A stretch of DNA of 64,000 nucleotides from CAVWNR01 sp963756525 (GCA_963756525.1 CAVWNR010000009.1:310001-374000); one strand, 5' to 3'; positions 17,513 to 26,321 are shown, counted from the first letter of the stretch. Notes: generated from the letters alone by a model not told the origin. Translations and numbers: made by a program.

Positions 17513-17998
17513 CTACTTCTCGCGGCGAAGGACCGCCGCGAGCAGCCCCATCCCGCCGACGATGCACATCAGCCCGGGCGCGGAGATCGGCGGCCCCATC
17601 GGCAGGTTGTAGGACGCCAGCGCCCAGCCGCCCGGCTTGCGGGCGACCCCGCGGGCGTGGAAGTACTCCCCGAGCAGCCCGTTGGCGGTGTAGAGCCCGG
17701 CCGTGATCGGCAGCGCGGTCTTGGCCCACCGCTTGCTGAACACCCCGCCGATCCCGGCCACCACCACCGGCGGGGTGACCATGATCGGGCTCCACATCCA
17801 CTTGTTGCCGAAGCTGGCCTTATAGTGCTCCAGGTAGATCTCCGCGGTGGTGATCGCCGCGGCCGCCGCGGTCAGCCCGGACAGCGAACGTTCGAACCGG
17901 CCGTGCTCGACATCGGCGAGCAGCCGGTCCACGAGGTGCTCGGCGCCAACGGCGCCGTGGTGGCTCTGGCCGGTCGCGCGTTGCCGCAGCAGTCTCAT
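17513..17998 (-). CDS. Small integral membrane protein of the oxidation operon
   Basis: 161 residues. After a polar N-terminus (about 35 residues) come four hydrophobic segments: SGLTAAAAAITTAEIYLEHY, MVTPPVVVAGIGGVFS, WAKTALPITAGLYTANGLLG and ISAPGLMCIVGGMGLLAAVL. Similar small membrane proteins are found next to GMC/Gad3 genes in actinobacteria, as I recall, but have no defined activity. It starts five bases after the TPP-enzyme stop and ends 12 bases before Gad3, so co-transcription is near certain. It could serve as a membrane anchor or quinone-side partner; this is inference. Confidence 0.7.
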   Translation of the reverse strand: MRLLRQRATGQSHHGAVGAEHLVDRLLADVEHGRFERSLSGLTAAAAAITTAEIYLEHYKASFGNKWMWSPIMVTPPVVVAGIGGVFSKRWAKTALPITAGLYTANGLLGEYFHARGVARKPGGWALASYNLPMGPPISAPGLMCIVGGMGLLAAVLRREK

Positions 17999-18002
17999 CG
18001 GG

Positions 18003-19808
18003 TCACCGTCCAGGGAGGAATTCGTGGGCGAACTCCCGCACCGCCTCTACCGCGCCGGGCAGGCCCTCCTTCGGCGCGCCCAGGAACGAGGTGGTCATCG
18101 CCTTCATCTGCTCGAAGGTGATGTGCGGCGGGATGGGCGGCTCTTCCGGATCGGTCATCGCGTCCACGATCACCGGACGGTCGGCGGCGAAGGCCGCCCG
18201 CCAGGCGTCCGGAATCTGGTCGGAATGATCGATGCGAATGCCCTTCAGGCCGACCATGTCGGCCCACTGGTGGTAGGGCACGTACGGGATGTCCTGCGAG
18301 GCATCGAACTTCGGATTGCCCTCCATCGCCCGCTGCTCCCAGGTGACCTGGTTGAGATCCTCGTTGTTGAGCACGAGCACGATCAGCCGCGGATCGGACC
18401 AGGTCCGGTAGTACTTGGCCGCGGTGAGCATCTCGGCCATGCCGCCCATCTGCATCGCGCCGTCACCGACCATCGCCACCGCGACCCGATCCGGGAAGGC
18501 GAACTTGGCCGCGATGGCGTACGGCACCCCGGGCACCATGGTCGCGAGGTTCCCGGACAGCGACGCCTTCATGCCGCGGCGGATCTTGACGTGCCGCGCG
18601 AACCAGTTCGCCGCCGAGCCGGAGTCCGAGGAGAGCACCGCGTCGTCCGGCAGCTGTTTCGACAGCTCGGCGAACAGCGCCTGCGGGCGCACCCGAGCGC
18701 GCCCGTTGCGCTGCACGTCGGCCGGCTGGGCGCGGTCGTCCATCAACCGCCACCACTCCTGCACGTCTTTGACGATCTTCTCCTGCCAGGAGCGATCCTG
18801 CTTGCGGTGCAGCAGCGGACGCAGCTCCTGCAGGGTCTGCAAGCTATCTCCGATCAGCGCCAGATCCATCGGATAACGGATCGACAGCATCCGCCCGGAC
18901 AGGTCGATCTGGATGCCCTTGGCCTGCCCCTCGGTGGGCAGGAACTCCGAGTACGGGAACGACGAACCGACCATCAGCAGCGTGTCTGCCTCGGCCATCA
19001 GGTCCCAGCTCGGCTTCGTGCCGAGCAGCCCGATCGACCCGGTGCAGAACGGCACGTCGTCGGGCACCGCCGCCTTACCCAGCAGCGCCTTGGCCACCCC
19101 GGCGCCGAGCGTGTCCGCGACCGCGACGACCTCGTCCGTGGCGTGCAGCGCACCGGCGCCGACCAGCATGGCGACCCGCTCGCCGGCATTGAGCAGGTCC
19201 GCGGCGGCCTGCAGGTCCTGCTGCTCGGGGACCCGCCGGCCAGCCCAGAAGCCGACGCCGGAGTGCACCGTGTGCGTCTTCTTCGGCTGCTGCGGCACCG
19301 CGTCCATGTCCTGCACGTCCGCCGGCACGATCACCGCGGTCACCGTCCGCTCGGCCTGCGCGGTGCGCAACGCCCGGTCGATGGTGTGCCGGATGGTGCC
19401 CGGCTCGTTGGCCTGCTCGCAGTAGGCCGACGCCACATCGCTGTAGAGCTGCAGCAGCTTCACCTCCTGCTGGAAGCTGCCGCCCAGCGCCCGCACGAAC
19501 GTCTGCCCGACGATCGCCACCACCGGCTGGTGATCCAGCTTCGCGTCGTACAACCCGTTGAGCAGGTGAATCGCCCCAGGGCCGGAGGTGGCCATGCACA
19601 CCCCGACCTCGCCGGTGTACTTGGCGTGCCCGCACGCCATGAACGCCGCCATCTCCTCATGCCGGGTCTGCACGAACCGCAACCGGTCCTGGTGCCGGCG
19701 CAGCGCCCCCAAAATCCCGTTGATCCCATCACCGGGGAACCCGTAGATCGTCGTCACGCCCCAGTCGAGCAGACGCTCGCACAGATAATCGGCAGCAGTG
19801 TCTGACAC
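18003..19808 (-). CDS. TPP-dependent pyruvate oxidase/dehydrogenase-like enzyme
   Basis: About 601 residues with the three domains of the pyruvate oxidase/acetolactate synthase superfamily. The Pyr domain has WGVTTIYGFPGDGINGIL and the proton-relay Glu in TRHEEMAAFMA; a central nucleotide-binding domain follows (AMLVGAGALHA). The PP domain has VAMVGDGAMQMGGMAEMLTA and VLNN, the TPP/Mg motif. It resembles pyruvate dehydrogenase (quinone) more than acetolactate synthase. GTG 19808 is preferred (GAGGA six bases upstream); GTG 19829 in the same frame is possible. It is the first gene of the nine-gene minus-strand operon, with an inverted repeat just upstream at 19839-19866. Confidence 0.88.
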   Translation of the reverse strand: MSDTAADYLCERLLDWGVTTIYGFPGDGINGILGALRRHQDRLRFVQTRHEEMAAFMACGHAKYTGEVGVCMATSGPGAIHLLNGLYDAKLDHQPVVAIVGQTFVRALGGSFQQEVKLLQLYSDVASAYCEQANEPGTIRHTIDRALRTAQAERTVTAVIVPADVQDMDAVPQQPKKTHTVHSGVGFWAGRRVPEQQDLQAAADLLNAGERVAMLVGAGALHATDEVVAVADTLGAGVAKALLGKAAVPDDVPFCTGSIGLLGTKPSWDLMAEADTLLMVGSSFPYSEFLPTEGQAKGIQIDLSGRMLSIRYPMDLALIGDSLQTLQELRPLLHRKQDRSWQEKIVKDVQEWWRLMDDRAQPADVQRNGRARVRPQALFAELSKQLPDDAVLSSDSGSAANWFARHVKIRRGMKASLSGNLATMVPGVPYAIAAKFAFPDRVAVAMVGDGAMQMGGMAEMLTAAKYYRTWSDPRLIVLVLNNEDLNQVTWEQRAMEGNPKFDASQDIPYVPYHQWADMVGLKGIRIDHSDQIPDAWRAAFAADRPVIVDAMTDPEEPPIPPHITFEQMKAMTTSFLGAPKEGLPGAVEAVREFAHEFLPGR

Positions 19809-19838
19809 GGCATCCTCGCTTTCCCTCACAGATGCCGG

Positions 19839-19866
19839 CGGTTGAGCCGCATATACCCGTCAACCG
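19839..19866 (-). promoter_or_regulatory. Inverted repeat upstream of the sugar-oxidation operon
   Basis: Perfect 7-bp arms CGGTTGA / TCAACCG separated by 14 bases, 31 bases upstream of the first gene's start. It is a plausible operator in the 280-base divergent interval between the operon and the DUF3618 gene. No regulator gene is adjacent, so the binder is unknown. Confidence 0.4.
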
Positions 19867-20111
19867 TCGCCGGGTAACAAGACAGGCTGCTCTGTCTGTC
19901 TCAGCGGCACCGGAGCTGCTTCGCGCTTGCCGGGCTTTCCGCAGCGCCGCACGCCGTCATGCCCTGGTGGGTAAGCCTGACCATGGCGCCGGCGCACCGA
20001 CGCCGAAACCCCGGCTTGCCAGCGCCGATTGCCGTCGGCCACCGTCGTCTCTAGCGTGGCCTGTGGACGTGCGGCGGTCGGCGCGGTCGGCCAGTGTGAA
20101 GGGCGGCGGTC

Positions 20112-20846
20112 GTGGCAGATGTCAGCGACGAGCGTGACCGAGACCGCGCAGCCAACGGACGGCCCACGCTGAACGGGATCCGGTTGGATGGTGACGGTCC
20201 TGCTGAACCGGAGGAGTCGCCGCAGGAGCAGGTAGCGCGGTTTCGACGCCGCCTGCTCGGCGGCCGCGGACCCGGAGCCACCGAGCGGGAAACCGCCCGG
20301 TACATGCATGATAGGCCCACGGTCGGCGCGGTGCCGACCGTAGTCGAGCGCGAACTGGTTCAGGTCCGCACCGACTTCGCCCGCGGCGACGCCGCCGGGA
20401 TCGAAGCTGATCTGCAGCAAGCCCGGGACAACATGGCCGAGACCCTCGACGCGCTCGCCACGCGCCTGGCGCCGCGTCGCCTGGCCGCCCACGCGATCCA
20501 GATAGCCAGGGCGCGGTGTGCGCTGCTGCTCGGCGCACCCAGTGCGCGGTGGCCGGCGGACACCGACCAGGAAAGCGCCGCCCACGGCAGACACGTAGCC
20601 GGGCTGGCGGGCTCGACGCAGTCGGCGACTCCCGCCGAGGCCGTCGCGCACGACGAAGACGAATGGTGGTGGCGGGTCGCCGTTCGGGCTGCTGCCCTCG
20701 GCGCCGCGGCCACCCTCGGGCTCGGGCTGCTGAGCCGCACCGTGCGCCGCCGGCCGGTGCGGCGCGCAGCGCGCCGGCGCGACCGCGCGGTCGCAGCCCG
20801 AACGGAAACCTCCAGCGGGTCGCGACCTCGCCGGCAACATCGGTAA
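20112..20846 (+). CDS. DUF3618 membrane protein
   Basis: 244 residues. An acidic hydrophilic N-terminus precedes the DUF3618 core, IEADLQQARDNMAETLDALA with TRLAPRRL (about residues 97-125), then a single membrane segment VAVRAAALGAAATLGLGLL near residues 187-206 and an Arg-rich tail. DUF3618 proteins are small, single-span actinobacterial envelope proteins often linked to stress genes; the biochemical role is unknown. The extra N-terminal 90 residues (with PEESPQEQVARFRRR) make it longer than typical. GTG at 20112. The DUF2254 gene starts six bases after its stop. Confidence 0.75.
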   Translation: MADVSDERDRDRAANGRPTLNGIRLDGDGPAEPEESPQEQVARFRRRLLGGRGPGATERETARYMHDRPTVGAVPTVVERELVQVRTDFARGDAAGIEADLQQARDNMAETLDALATRLAPRRLAAHAIQIARARCALLLGAPSARWPADTDQESAAHGRHVAGLAGSTQSATPAEAVAHDEDEWWWRVAVRAAALGAAATLGLGLLSRTVRRRPVRRAARRRDRAVAARTETSSGSRPRRQHR

Positions 20847-20852
20847 TCCGGG

Positions 20853-22085
20853 GTGCACGGGGTTTCGCTATCCCACCTGCGAGAACGCAGCCGAGAGACG
20901 TTCTGGCTGGTGCCGGCCAGCTGCGTGCTGATCGCCTTGGTGCTGGCGCTCGGGCTGCCACGGCTCGACGTGCACACCCGGACCCCGCTGCTGTTCCCCG
21001 GCGGCCCCGAGTCCGCGCGCAGCTTCCTGTCCTCGATCACCACGGCGATGATCTCGGTCACCGGGCTGGTGTTCTCGATCACGATCGTGGCGCTGCAGCT
21101 GGCCGCCGGGCAGTTCTCTTCCCGGGTGATGCGCGATTTCCTGCGCGACCGGACAATCCAGCTCACCTTCGGGGTCTTCGTCGCCACCTTCACCTACGCG
21201 ATGGTGCTGCAGCGGTCTGTGCGTGGCACCAGCAACGGCAGCAACGCCTTCGTCCCGCAACTGGCCGTGTCGGTCGCATTCGTGTTCGTCCTGACCAGCG
21301 TCGCGCTCTTCATCGTCTACATCAACCACATCGCCAACGCGATCCGGGTCGCGAACATCGTCGCCCGGATAGGTGCGCAGACCCGGGCCGTTCTCGAGGT
21401 TCGCTACCCCCCGGGCGGCGCGCCAGGCACCGCCGCGCCGCCGAACCACGCCCCCGATCGGTACCTGTGCTGCCCACACCCAGGGGTGATCGTCTCGGTG
21501 AACGAGGCGGCGCTCGTCGCGCACGCAGCCGCTGCGGACACGGTCATCGCGCTGCAGCCCTCGGTCGGTGATTTCATCCCCGCCGGGGCGCCGCTGCTCG
21601 CCATCTATGGCGACATCTTTGACGAGGACCAGCTGCTACGCCACCTGGCGTTCGACACCGAGCGCACCTACGAGCAAGACGTCGCATTCGGCTTTCGTGA
21701 ACTCGTCGACATCGCCGAACGAGCGCTGTCCCCCGCGGTGAACGACCCCACCACCGCGGCGCAGGCCATCGACGTGCTGCACGACCTGCTGCGCCGGCTG
21801 GCGACCCGGCCCACACCGACCGGCCGGCACACTGACGCCGCGGGAAAGCTGCGCCTGATCGTGCCGATGTACACCTTCCCGGACTTCCTCGCCCTCGCCC
21901 TCGACGAGATCGAGCACTACGGCGCGAACGACGTCCAGACCCCCCGTCGCCTGCGCAGCATGCTCACCGACCTCGCCGCAGTGGCCCTACCCGCCTACCA
22001 GCCGGTGCTCGACCAGCGGCTGCGCACCCTGCCCAGCGGACCGCACGGACCGCACGGACCGCAGGCCACGGCATCGAGCGGATAG
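20853..22085 (+). CDS. DUF2254 predicted membrane protein
   Basis: 410 residues. Four N-terminal spans (WLVPASCVLIALVLALGLP, a segment in SLLSSIT-MISVTGLVFSITIVALQL, LTFGVFVATFTYAMVL, VAFVFVLTSVALFIVYINHI) contain the family's AAGQFSSRVMRDFLRD. A cytoplasmic region follows with QPSVGDFIPAGAPLLAIYG, ERTYEQDVAFGFRELVDIAERALSPAVNDPTTA (conserved DUF2254 block, read in parts) and LDEIEHYGAND. The C-terminus carries a GPHGPHGPQ micro-repeat. Function is unknown; a channel-like or stress role has been suggested for the family. GTG at 20853, tightly behind the DUF3618 gene. Confidence 0.82.
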   Translation: MHGVSLSHLRERSRETFWLVPASCVLIALVLALGLPRLDVHTRTPLLFPGGPESARSFLSSITTAMISVTGLVFSITIVALQLAAGQFSSRVMRDFLRDRTIQLTFGVFVATFTYAMVLQRSVRGTSNGSNAFVPQLAVSVAFVFVLTSVALFIVYINHIANAIRVANIVARIGAQTRAVLEVRYPPGGAPGTAAPPNHAPDRYLCCPHPGVIVSVNEAALVAHAAAADTVIALQPSVGDFIPAGAPLLAIYGDIFDEDQLLRHLAFDTERTYEQDVAFGFRELVDIAERALSPAVNDPTTAAQAIDVLHDLLRRLATRPTPTGRHTDAAGKLRLIVPMYTFPDFLALALDEIEHYGANDVQTPRRLRSMLTDLAAVALPAYQPVLDQRLRTLPSGPHGPHGPQATASSG

Positions 22086-22222
22086 CCGTCACCCGGCCGC
22101 GCGGTCTACTTTGAGGTGGCGCGACGACGGGTACGGAACCGGGTTGGGCGACAGCGTCCCCCATCGCTGCGTACAGCCGCGGCCGGGCCGGCGAAGCAGG
22201 TCACTGTGACTGGAGCACCGCG

Positions 22223-23164
22223 ATGGCCTACCTGTTCGCCGCGCTGGCCGCAATCGCCAACGCGATCTCCTCGGTGCTGCAGCGCAAGGCCAACCAGGAC
22301 CAGCCCAGCGAGGACAACTTGAGCCCGCGCCTCATCGTGGACCTGCTGCACAACCCGACCTGGTTCCTGGGCATCTGCGGGGTGATCGCCGGGTTCCTGC
22401 TGCAGGCCGCCGCGCTGAGCAGCGGGGCACTCTCGGTGGTCGAACCGATCCTGATCTTCGAGTTGCCCACCACGCTGCTGCTGGCCGGGATCGTGTTCCA
22501 CCGCCGGCTGCACCGACGCGAGTGGCTCTCGGCCGCGGCGATGACTGCCGGGCTCGGCGCCCTGCTGTACCTGCTGTCCCCGTCCGCTGCCGAACCCGGC
22601 GAACACCTCCCGGCGGCGCACTGGGCGATCGGGATCGCGGTCAACCTCACGGTCATCGCCGCGCTGGTGGGCTGGGCGCGCCGCAGCGCCGCCGGCTCGC
22701 ACCGCGCGGCCCTGCTCGGCGTCAGTGCCGGTGCCGCGTTCGGACTCACCGCGGCGCTGATCAAGGCGATGACCGGCACCTTGACAACGGCCGGCTTCTT
22801 CGCGGTCTTCACCGTCTGGCAGACCTACGCCATGATCGCCGCCGGAGCGTTAGCGATGTTCCTGCTGCAGAGCAGCCTCAACGCCGGCTCGCTCGTGGCT
22901 GCGCAACCCGGCATCACCGCCACCGACCCGGTCGTGTCGATCCTGTGGGGCACCCTCGCCTTCGGCGAGAGCGTCCGCGGCGGGATCTACGTGCTGCTCG
23001 AAGTGGTGGCGGCCGCGCTGATCGGCGCCGGCATCGTCGGGCTGTCCCGCTCACCACTGGTCAGCGGTGACGAGGGCGCCAGCGACTCCACGTCGGCCGG
23101 TCACCCGGCCGGCCGCTTGGATGAACCCGGCCAGACTGCGGCCGCCGACGACGGGTCGACGTGA
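22223..23164 (+). CDS. DMT-family permease (cassette copy B, intact)
   Basis: 313 residues, about nine to ten membrane spans, with two EamA-like halves. Features include AALAAIANAISSVLQRKAN at the N-terminus, SVVEPILIFELPTTLLLAGI, and in the second half QTYAMIAAGALAMFLLQSS, VAAQPGITATDPVVSILWG and LSRSPLVSGDEG, followed by a short polar tail. The ATG at 22223 has GGAG nine bases upstream. Its stop overlaps a GTG (GTGA, 23161-23164) that opens the decayed MFS, the same coupling as in cassette A. Substrate unknown; DMT members are mostly exporters of metabolites or drugs. Confidence 0.85.
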   Translation: MAYLFAALAAIANAISSVLQRKANQDQPSEDNLSPRLIVDLLHNPTWFLGICGVIAGFLLQAAALSSGALSVVEPILIFELPTTLLLAGIVFHRRLHRREWLSAAAMTAGLGALLYLLSPSAAEPGEHLPAAHWAIGIAVNLTVIAALVGWARRSAAGSHRAALLGVSAGAAFGLTAALIKAMTGTLTTAGFFAVFTVWQTYAMIAAGALAMFLLQSSLNAGSLVAAQPGITATDPVVSILWGTLAFGESVRGGIYVLLEVVAAALIGAGIVGLSRSPLVSGDEGASDSTSAGHPAGRLDEPGQTAAADDGST

Positions 23165-23640
23165 ACGAGCACGCCCTGACCGCACCGGCGGTCTGCTGCA
23201 TCGGTGGTTCCAGCGCGATGTCGAGGCCCGGCTGCGCGACATCGTCGGCGGGCCGGCCGCCTGCGGCTCATACCCGATTTTGTTGATTACCCGACTGGCT
23301 GTTGGGGCGGTTGTGGCCATCGCCGGGCCCGCCGTCGCGTCGCTGACCGGCGACCTGTTCCCCGCCGCCGAGCGCCTCGAATCTACGGGTTCATCCTCTC
23401 CGGCGAACTGATCGGCACCGGCGTCGGCTTCCTCGTCTCCGGCGACGTCACCGCCACGCTGTCCTGGCGCTACTCCTTTCGGGTGCTCGCCGTCCCGGCG
23501 CCGTCCTGGTGGTGGCGATCTGGCGGCTGCTTCCCGAGCCGGCCCGAGGCGGTCAGAGCCGGCTGAGCGTGGGCGCCGACTTGCAGCAGGTAGCGGCGCG
23601 CCGTGGGCCGGTTGGCCAAATATTTGTTCGCGTGCGCGGC
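23161..23640 (+). pseudogene. Degraded MFS transporter (cassette copy B)
   Basis: Three frames give collinear pieces of the intact MFS at 4759-6342. LLHRWFQRDVEARLRDIVGG (about 23193-23250) matches the N-terminal RRWFRRGVEDKL. It is joined directly to TRLAVGAVVAIAGPAVASLTGD, so about 100 residues covering the first spans are deleted. Then IYGFILSGELIGTGVGFLVSG continues in a second frame, and IWRLLPEPARGGQSRLSVGA in a third. Nothing of the C-terminal half remains. The GTG at 23161 overlaps the DMT stop, preserving the original operon joint. Confidence 0.85.
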
Positions 23641-23954
23641 GACCTGGCCCCCGCCTCATCGCCCAACACTCGCGAACCCGCACCGCGCCTGAACCACCCG
23701 CCCCGCTCACCGTGGCGCCCGCCGCGTCCCAGCCGCCGGGCACACCCCGCCGGCAGCCAACACTCCAATCCAGCCAAGCCGAAACCGCACCACCCAGCCA
23801 ACCCCCCGGCCCGCCGCCACCAACACCGACACCGACCCGGACACCCACCGGAACGCCTTCACGAGACGTCAAACGGCCGACCCGTCACAACCTCACTGAC
23901 CAGTTTCGTGACACCGAGACCGCAATTTAGTGAATGTCCGGGATCGGGATGACT
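23641..23954. other. Gene-free Pro/His-rich stretch
   Basis: An open frame persists, but its product would be a Pro/His/Arg repeat without family features (PPRPSRRAHPAGS, PPARRHQHRHRPG), typical of antisense-like GC-rich DNA. GTGAATG at 23932-23938 can pair with CATTCAC at 23962-23968 inside the following repeat element. No other feature is visible. Confidence 0.4.
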
Positions 23955-24253
23955 ATCGGGTCATTCACGAATCTCTGGGAGCCCGGATCCAGCGGCGTGA
24001 GCAGAGACCCGGCGGCGCCGACACAGGCTAAGGACTCGGTATGGCACAGCCCATTGCAACCGGGCGGCCAGCAGCCTGCAACCTCCGGCGGCCCTCGCGG
24101 GCAAGGTCCGGCGAGAGCGGGCGCACGATCGGGCAAGGTGTGCTGACCGACCTGGCGCCGCCGGACGGGTTCAAGCACAACCCGCCGGGTCGACTCGCCG
24201 GCGGGTGCTTGCTGGGGTCGCGAGGATTTGCCCGCTGCGCCGCTCCCGTATGA
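23955..24253 (+). repeat. 299-nt dispersed RNA-like element, copy 1
   Basis: This segment is repeated at 54788-55086 in the same orientation and, remarkably, at the same total length. Blocks conserved between copies include 23955-23979 (25 nt, one mismatch), 24016-24041 (26 nt, identical), CAGCCTGCAAC at 24072-24082, GCGGGCAAGG at 24097-24106, CCGGACGGGTTC at 24161-24172 and CGTATGA at 24247-24253. Linkers vary in sequence and by 1-5 bases, so no protein frame is shared. Around 24128-24152 a TCGG/CCGA stem corresponds to CCGG/CCGG in the other copy, a compensatory change. It could be a structured RNA, a leader of the methyltransferase gene 138 bases downstream, or a small mobile repeat. It matches no riboswitch consensus I know. 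Confidence 0.75.
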
Positions 24254-24391
24254 GGCACCCGTCCGGCACACCCTCACCGGGCGGGTGCTACGGGACACAA
24301 ACCGCCCGGCGGTGAACGCTTGCGGACGGCACGGCCGGCGCGGCGCAGCGGGTTCGGCTCGTGGAACGGGTAAGCAGGAGGCCGGTCGGGA

Positions 24392-25129
24392 ATGGTGACT
24401 GTTGAATCCTGCAGGCACCCTGTAGCCATGGCCGATGACGAACTGGACGCAGTGTTGGCCGAGCAGCGCGCCTACTACCGCGCCCGTGCCGACGAGTACG
24501 ACGCCACGTATCCGCTCGACGAGAGTCACGATGCCGACGCGCGCCAGCAGCTCGTGACGGCGCTGGCGGCGCATGCGCCCTTCGGCCGGGTACTGGAGTT
24601 GGCGTGCGGCACCGGCCAGTGGACGGTCGAACTCGTCCGGCACGCGAGCACAGTGACCGCAGTGGATTCGTCACCAGAAGCCCTGACCATCTGCCGGCGG
24701 CGGGTCGACGTGCCACATGTTTCCCTCGTGCAGGCCGACCTGTTCGCCTGGCAGCCGCACCAGCGCTACGACTTGGTGTTCTTCGCGGCGTGGCTTTCGC
24801 ACGTGCCACCCCAGCGCTTCAACACCTTCTGGGCGCTCGTCGCGGACTGCCTGACCCCTGGCGGGCGGGTATTTGTCATCGACGAGCTGCCCGCAGGGTC
24901 CAAGGTCGAACGTGCAGCAGCGGATCAGCCCGCCCCGACCGTCCTGCGTCGGCTGACCACCGGCGAGAGCTACCGCGCGCCCAAGGTCTACTACGAACCA
25001 GACCTGCGCGCGCGGCTCGCAGCGCTGGGATGGCGCGCCGAGGTTCACGAGGTCGGCTGGCGGTACTTCTACGCCACCGCCAGCAGGGCTGGCCCGACGG
25101 ACCCTGCTGTAGCGATGGAGAGGGCATGA
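24392..25129 (+). CDS. Class I SAM-dependent methyltransferase
   Basis: 245 residues. The Rossmann core shows motif I RVLELACGTGQWT (about residues 67-79), the acidic end of strand 2 TAVDSSPEAL, QADLFAWQP, and the post-core FFAAWLSHVPPQRF with LTPGGRVFVIDE. It transfers methyl from SAM to an unidentified small molecule. ATG 24392 has AGGAGG ten bases upstream; a second ATG at 24428 lacks a good RBS. The stop overlaps the next start (ATGA), so the two methyltransferases form an operon downstream of the 299-nt element. Confidence 0.8.
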   Translation: MVTVESCRHPVAMADDELDAVLAEQRAYYRARADEYDATYPLDESHDADARQQLVTALAAHAPFGRVLELACGTGQWTVELVRHASTVTAVDSSPEALTICRRRVDVPHVSLVQADLFAWQPHQRYDLVFFAAWLSHVPPQRFNTFWALVADCLTPGGRVFVIDELPAGSKVERAAADQPAPTVLRRLTTGESYRAPKVYYEPDLRARLAALGWRAEVHEVGWRYFYATASRAGPTDPAVAMERA

Positions 25130-26007
25130 ACACCACGGCAAGTGGAGATCGGTGGGCAACCTGGCTGGCCGAGCGCCGGCACGGCGGGGACCGTGAGCAG
25201 TACCGGAGGACCTTGGAGGTGCTGGCGCCGGTCCGCGACCAGGTGATCGGCAACGCCGTTCTCTCGCCGGGGAGCCGGATGCTGGACGTCGGCTGTGGTG
25301 ACGGTTTGATCGCCTTCGCTGGGGCAGAGGCAGTGGGGCCGTCGGGCGCGGTGGTGTTCAGCGATGTGTCGGCCGACCTGCTGAACCGCTGCCGGGCGCT
25401 GGCCGCCGACGCCGGTGTCCTGGATCGCTGCTCGTTCGTGAAGGCACCGGCGCGGGATCTCGCACCGATTGCGGACGGCAGCGTCGACGCGGTGACGGTG
25501 CGCTCGGTGCTCATTTACGAGACCGACAAGTTCGCGGCTTTCGCCGAATTCTACCGGGTGCTGCGGCCGGGTGGTCGGCTCTCGCTGTACGAGCCGATCA
25601 ATCGGTTCGCCTTTCCGGAACCACCGGATCGCTTCCACGGCTATGACGTCGCGCCGGTGGCCGAACTGATGGCGAAGGTGACGGCCGTCTACGACGCCAT
25701 CCAGCCGCCAGGCTCAGACCCCATGCTCGACTTCGACGAGCGGGACCTGGTGGCCCTGGCCGAGCGGGCCGGATTCAGCGAGCTGCATCTGCACCTGCAG
25801 GCCGACATCGACGCGCCGCAGCCGTGGCCGTGGCCCGCATGGGTGAACGCGTCGGGCAACCCACGCGTCCCCACCCTGGCCGAGGTCATGGCTCAGGTCC
25901 TCACTTCTGCGCAGGCCGATCGGGTCACCGACCACTTGCGGCCGCTGGTCGAGCACGGCGAAGGTCAGCGCCGCAGCGAGGTGGCTTACCTCTGCGCAGT
26001 CCGGTAA
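25126..26007 (+). CDS. Class I SAM-dependent methyltransferase (UbiE/COQ5-like)
   Basis: 293 residues. Motif I is SRMLDVGCGDGLIAFAGAEA, followed by VVFSDVSADLLNRCR, a SFVKAPARDLAPIADGSVDAVT-type acidic loop (read in two parts) and the YRVLRPGGRLSLYEPIN motif typical of the UbiE/arsenite/lipid methyltransferase group. The C-terminal third (LHLQADIDAPQPWPWPAW) is extra substrate-binding sequence. The ATG at 25126 overlaps the preceding stop (ATGA). A two-methyltransferase operon suggests sequential modification of one compound; the substrate is unknown. Confidence 0.8.
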   Translation: MNTTASGDRWATWLAERRHGGDREQYRRTLEVLAPVRDQVIGNAVLSPGSRMLDVGCGDGLIAFAGAEAVGPSGAVVFSDVSADLLNRCRALAADAGVLDRCSFVKAPARDLAPIADGSVDAVTVRSVLIYETDKFAAFAEFYRVLRPGGRLSLYEPINRFAFPEPPDRFHGYDVAPVAELMAKVTAVYDAIQPPGSDPMLDFDERDLVALAERAGFSELHLHLQADIDAPQPWPWPAWVNASGNPRVPTLAEVMAQVLTSAQADRVTDHLRPLVEHGEGQRRSEVAYLCAVR

Positions 26008-26321
26008 CCGTTCGGCTTCTGACGCGCGGACTGATCTTGGCCAGGCCGCCGGGAAGGGGCCGCCTCACCTCGTCGTAAGGTGAACGGGGCGTTAGCGCGA
26101 CGCCGGTAAAGGGTCCGTTCGCACGTTGCTTCTAGCCGGGTTCTCCGCTTGGGGCTGGCCCGGCGCTAACATCAGCGCGCAACTCGTCTTCGGTGTCAAT
26201 CCGCGAGGTGACACTCGGCGGCGAGTTGAAGGCACGACGTGCGGCTTGCCATGATGCGAGGCGAGGCGAGCGCGTAGGTGATGCGCGGGCCAATGCCCGC
26301 CCTCAACACGGGAGGCAGCCC
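26008..26321. promoter_or_regulatory. Intergenic stretch with a small inverted repeat
   Basis: There is no gene. Perfect 6-bp arms GTGTCA / TGACAC lie at 26193-26198 and 26209-26214 with a 10-base spacer, about 110 bases upstream of the next start; a regulator site is possible. GGAGG at 26311-26315 is the RBS of the next gene. Confidence 0.4.

Noticed and set aside
16767..17801. An N-terminal extension of the GMC frame to 17801
   Set aside because: The extension runs through the Gad3-like gene in another frame. The GMC homology and an overlapping ATG place the start at 16766.
23509..23952. A 147-codon frame after the MFS remnant
   Set aside because: Only its first 35 codons match the MFS; the rest is Pro/His-rich and not protein-like.
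23955..24253. The 299-nt element as a protein-coding repeat, because both copies begin with codons for IGSFTNLW
   Set aside because: Downstream spacing between conserved blocks differs by amounts not divisible by three, so no common frame persists.
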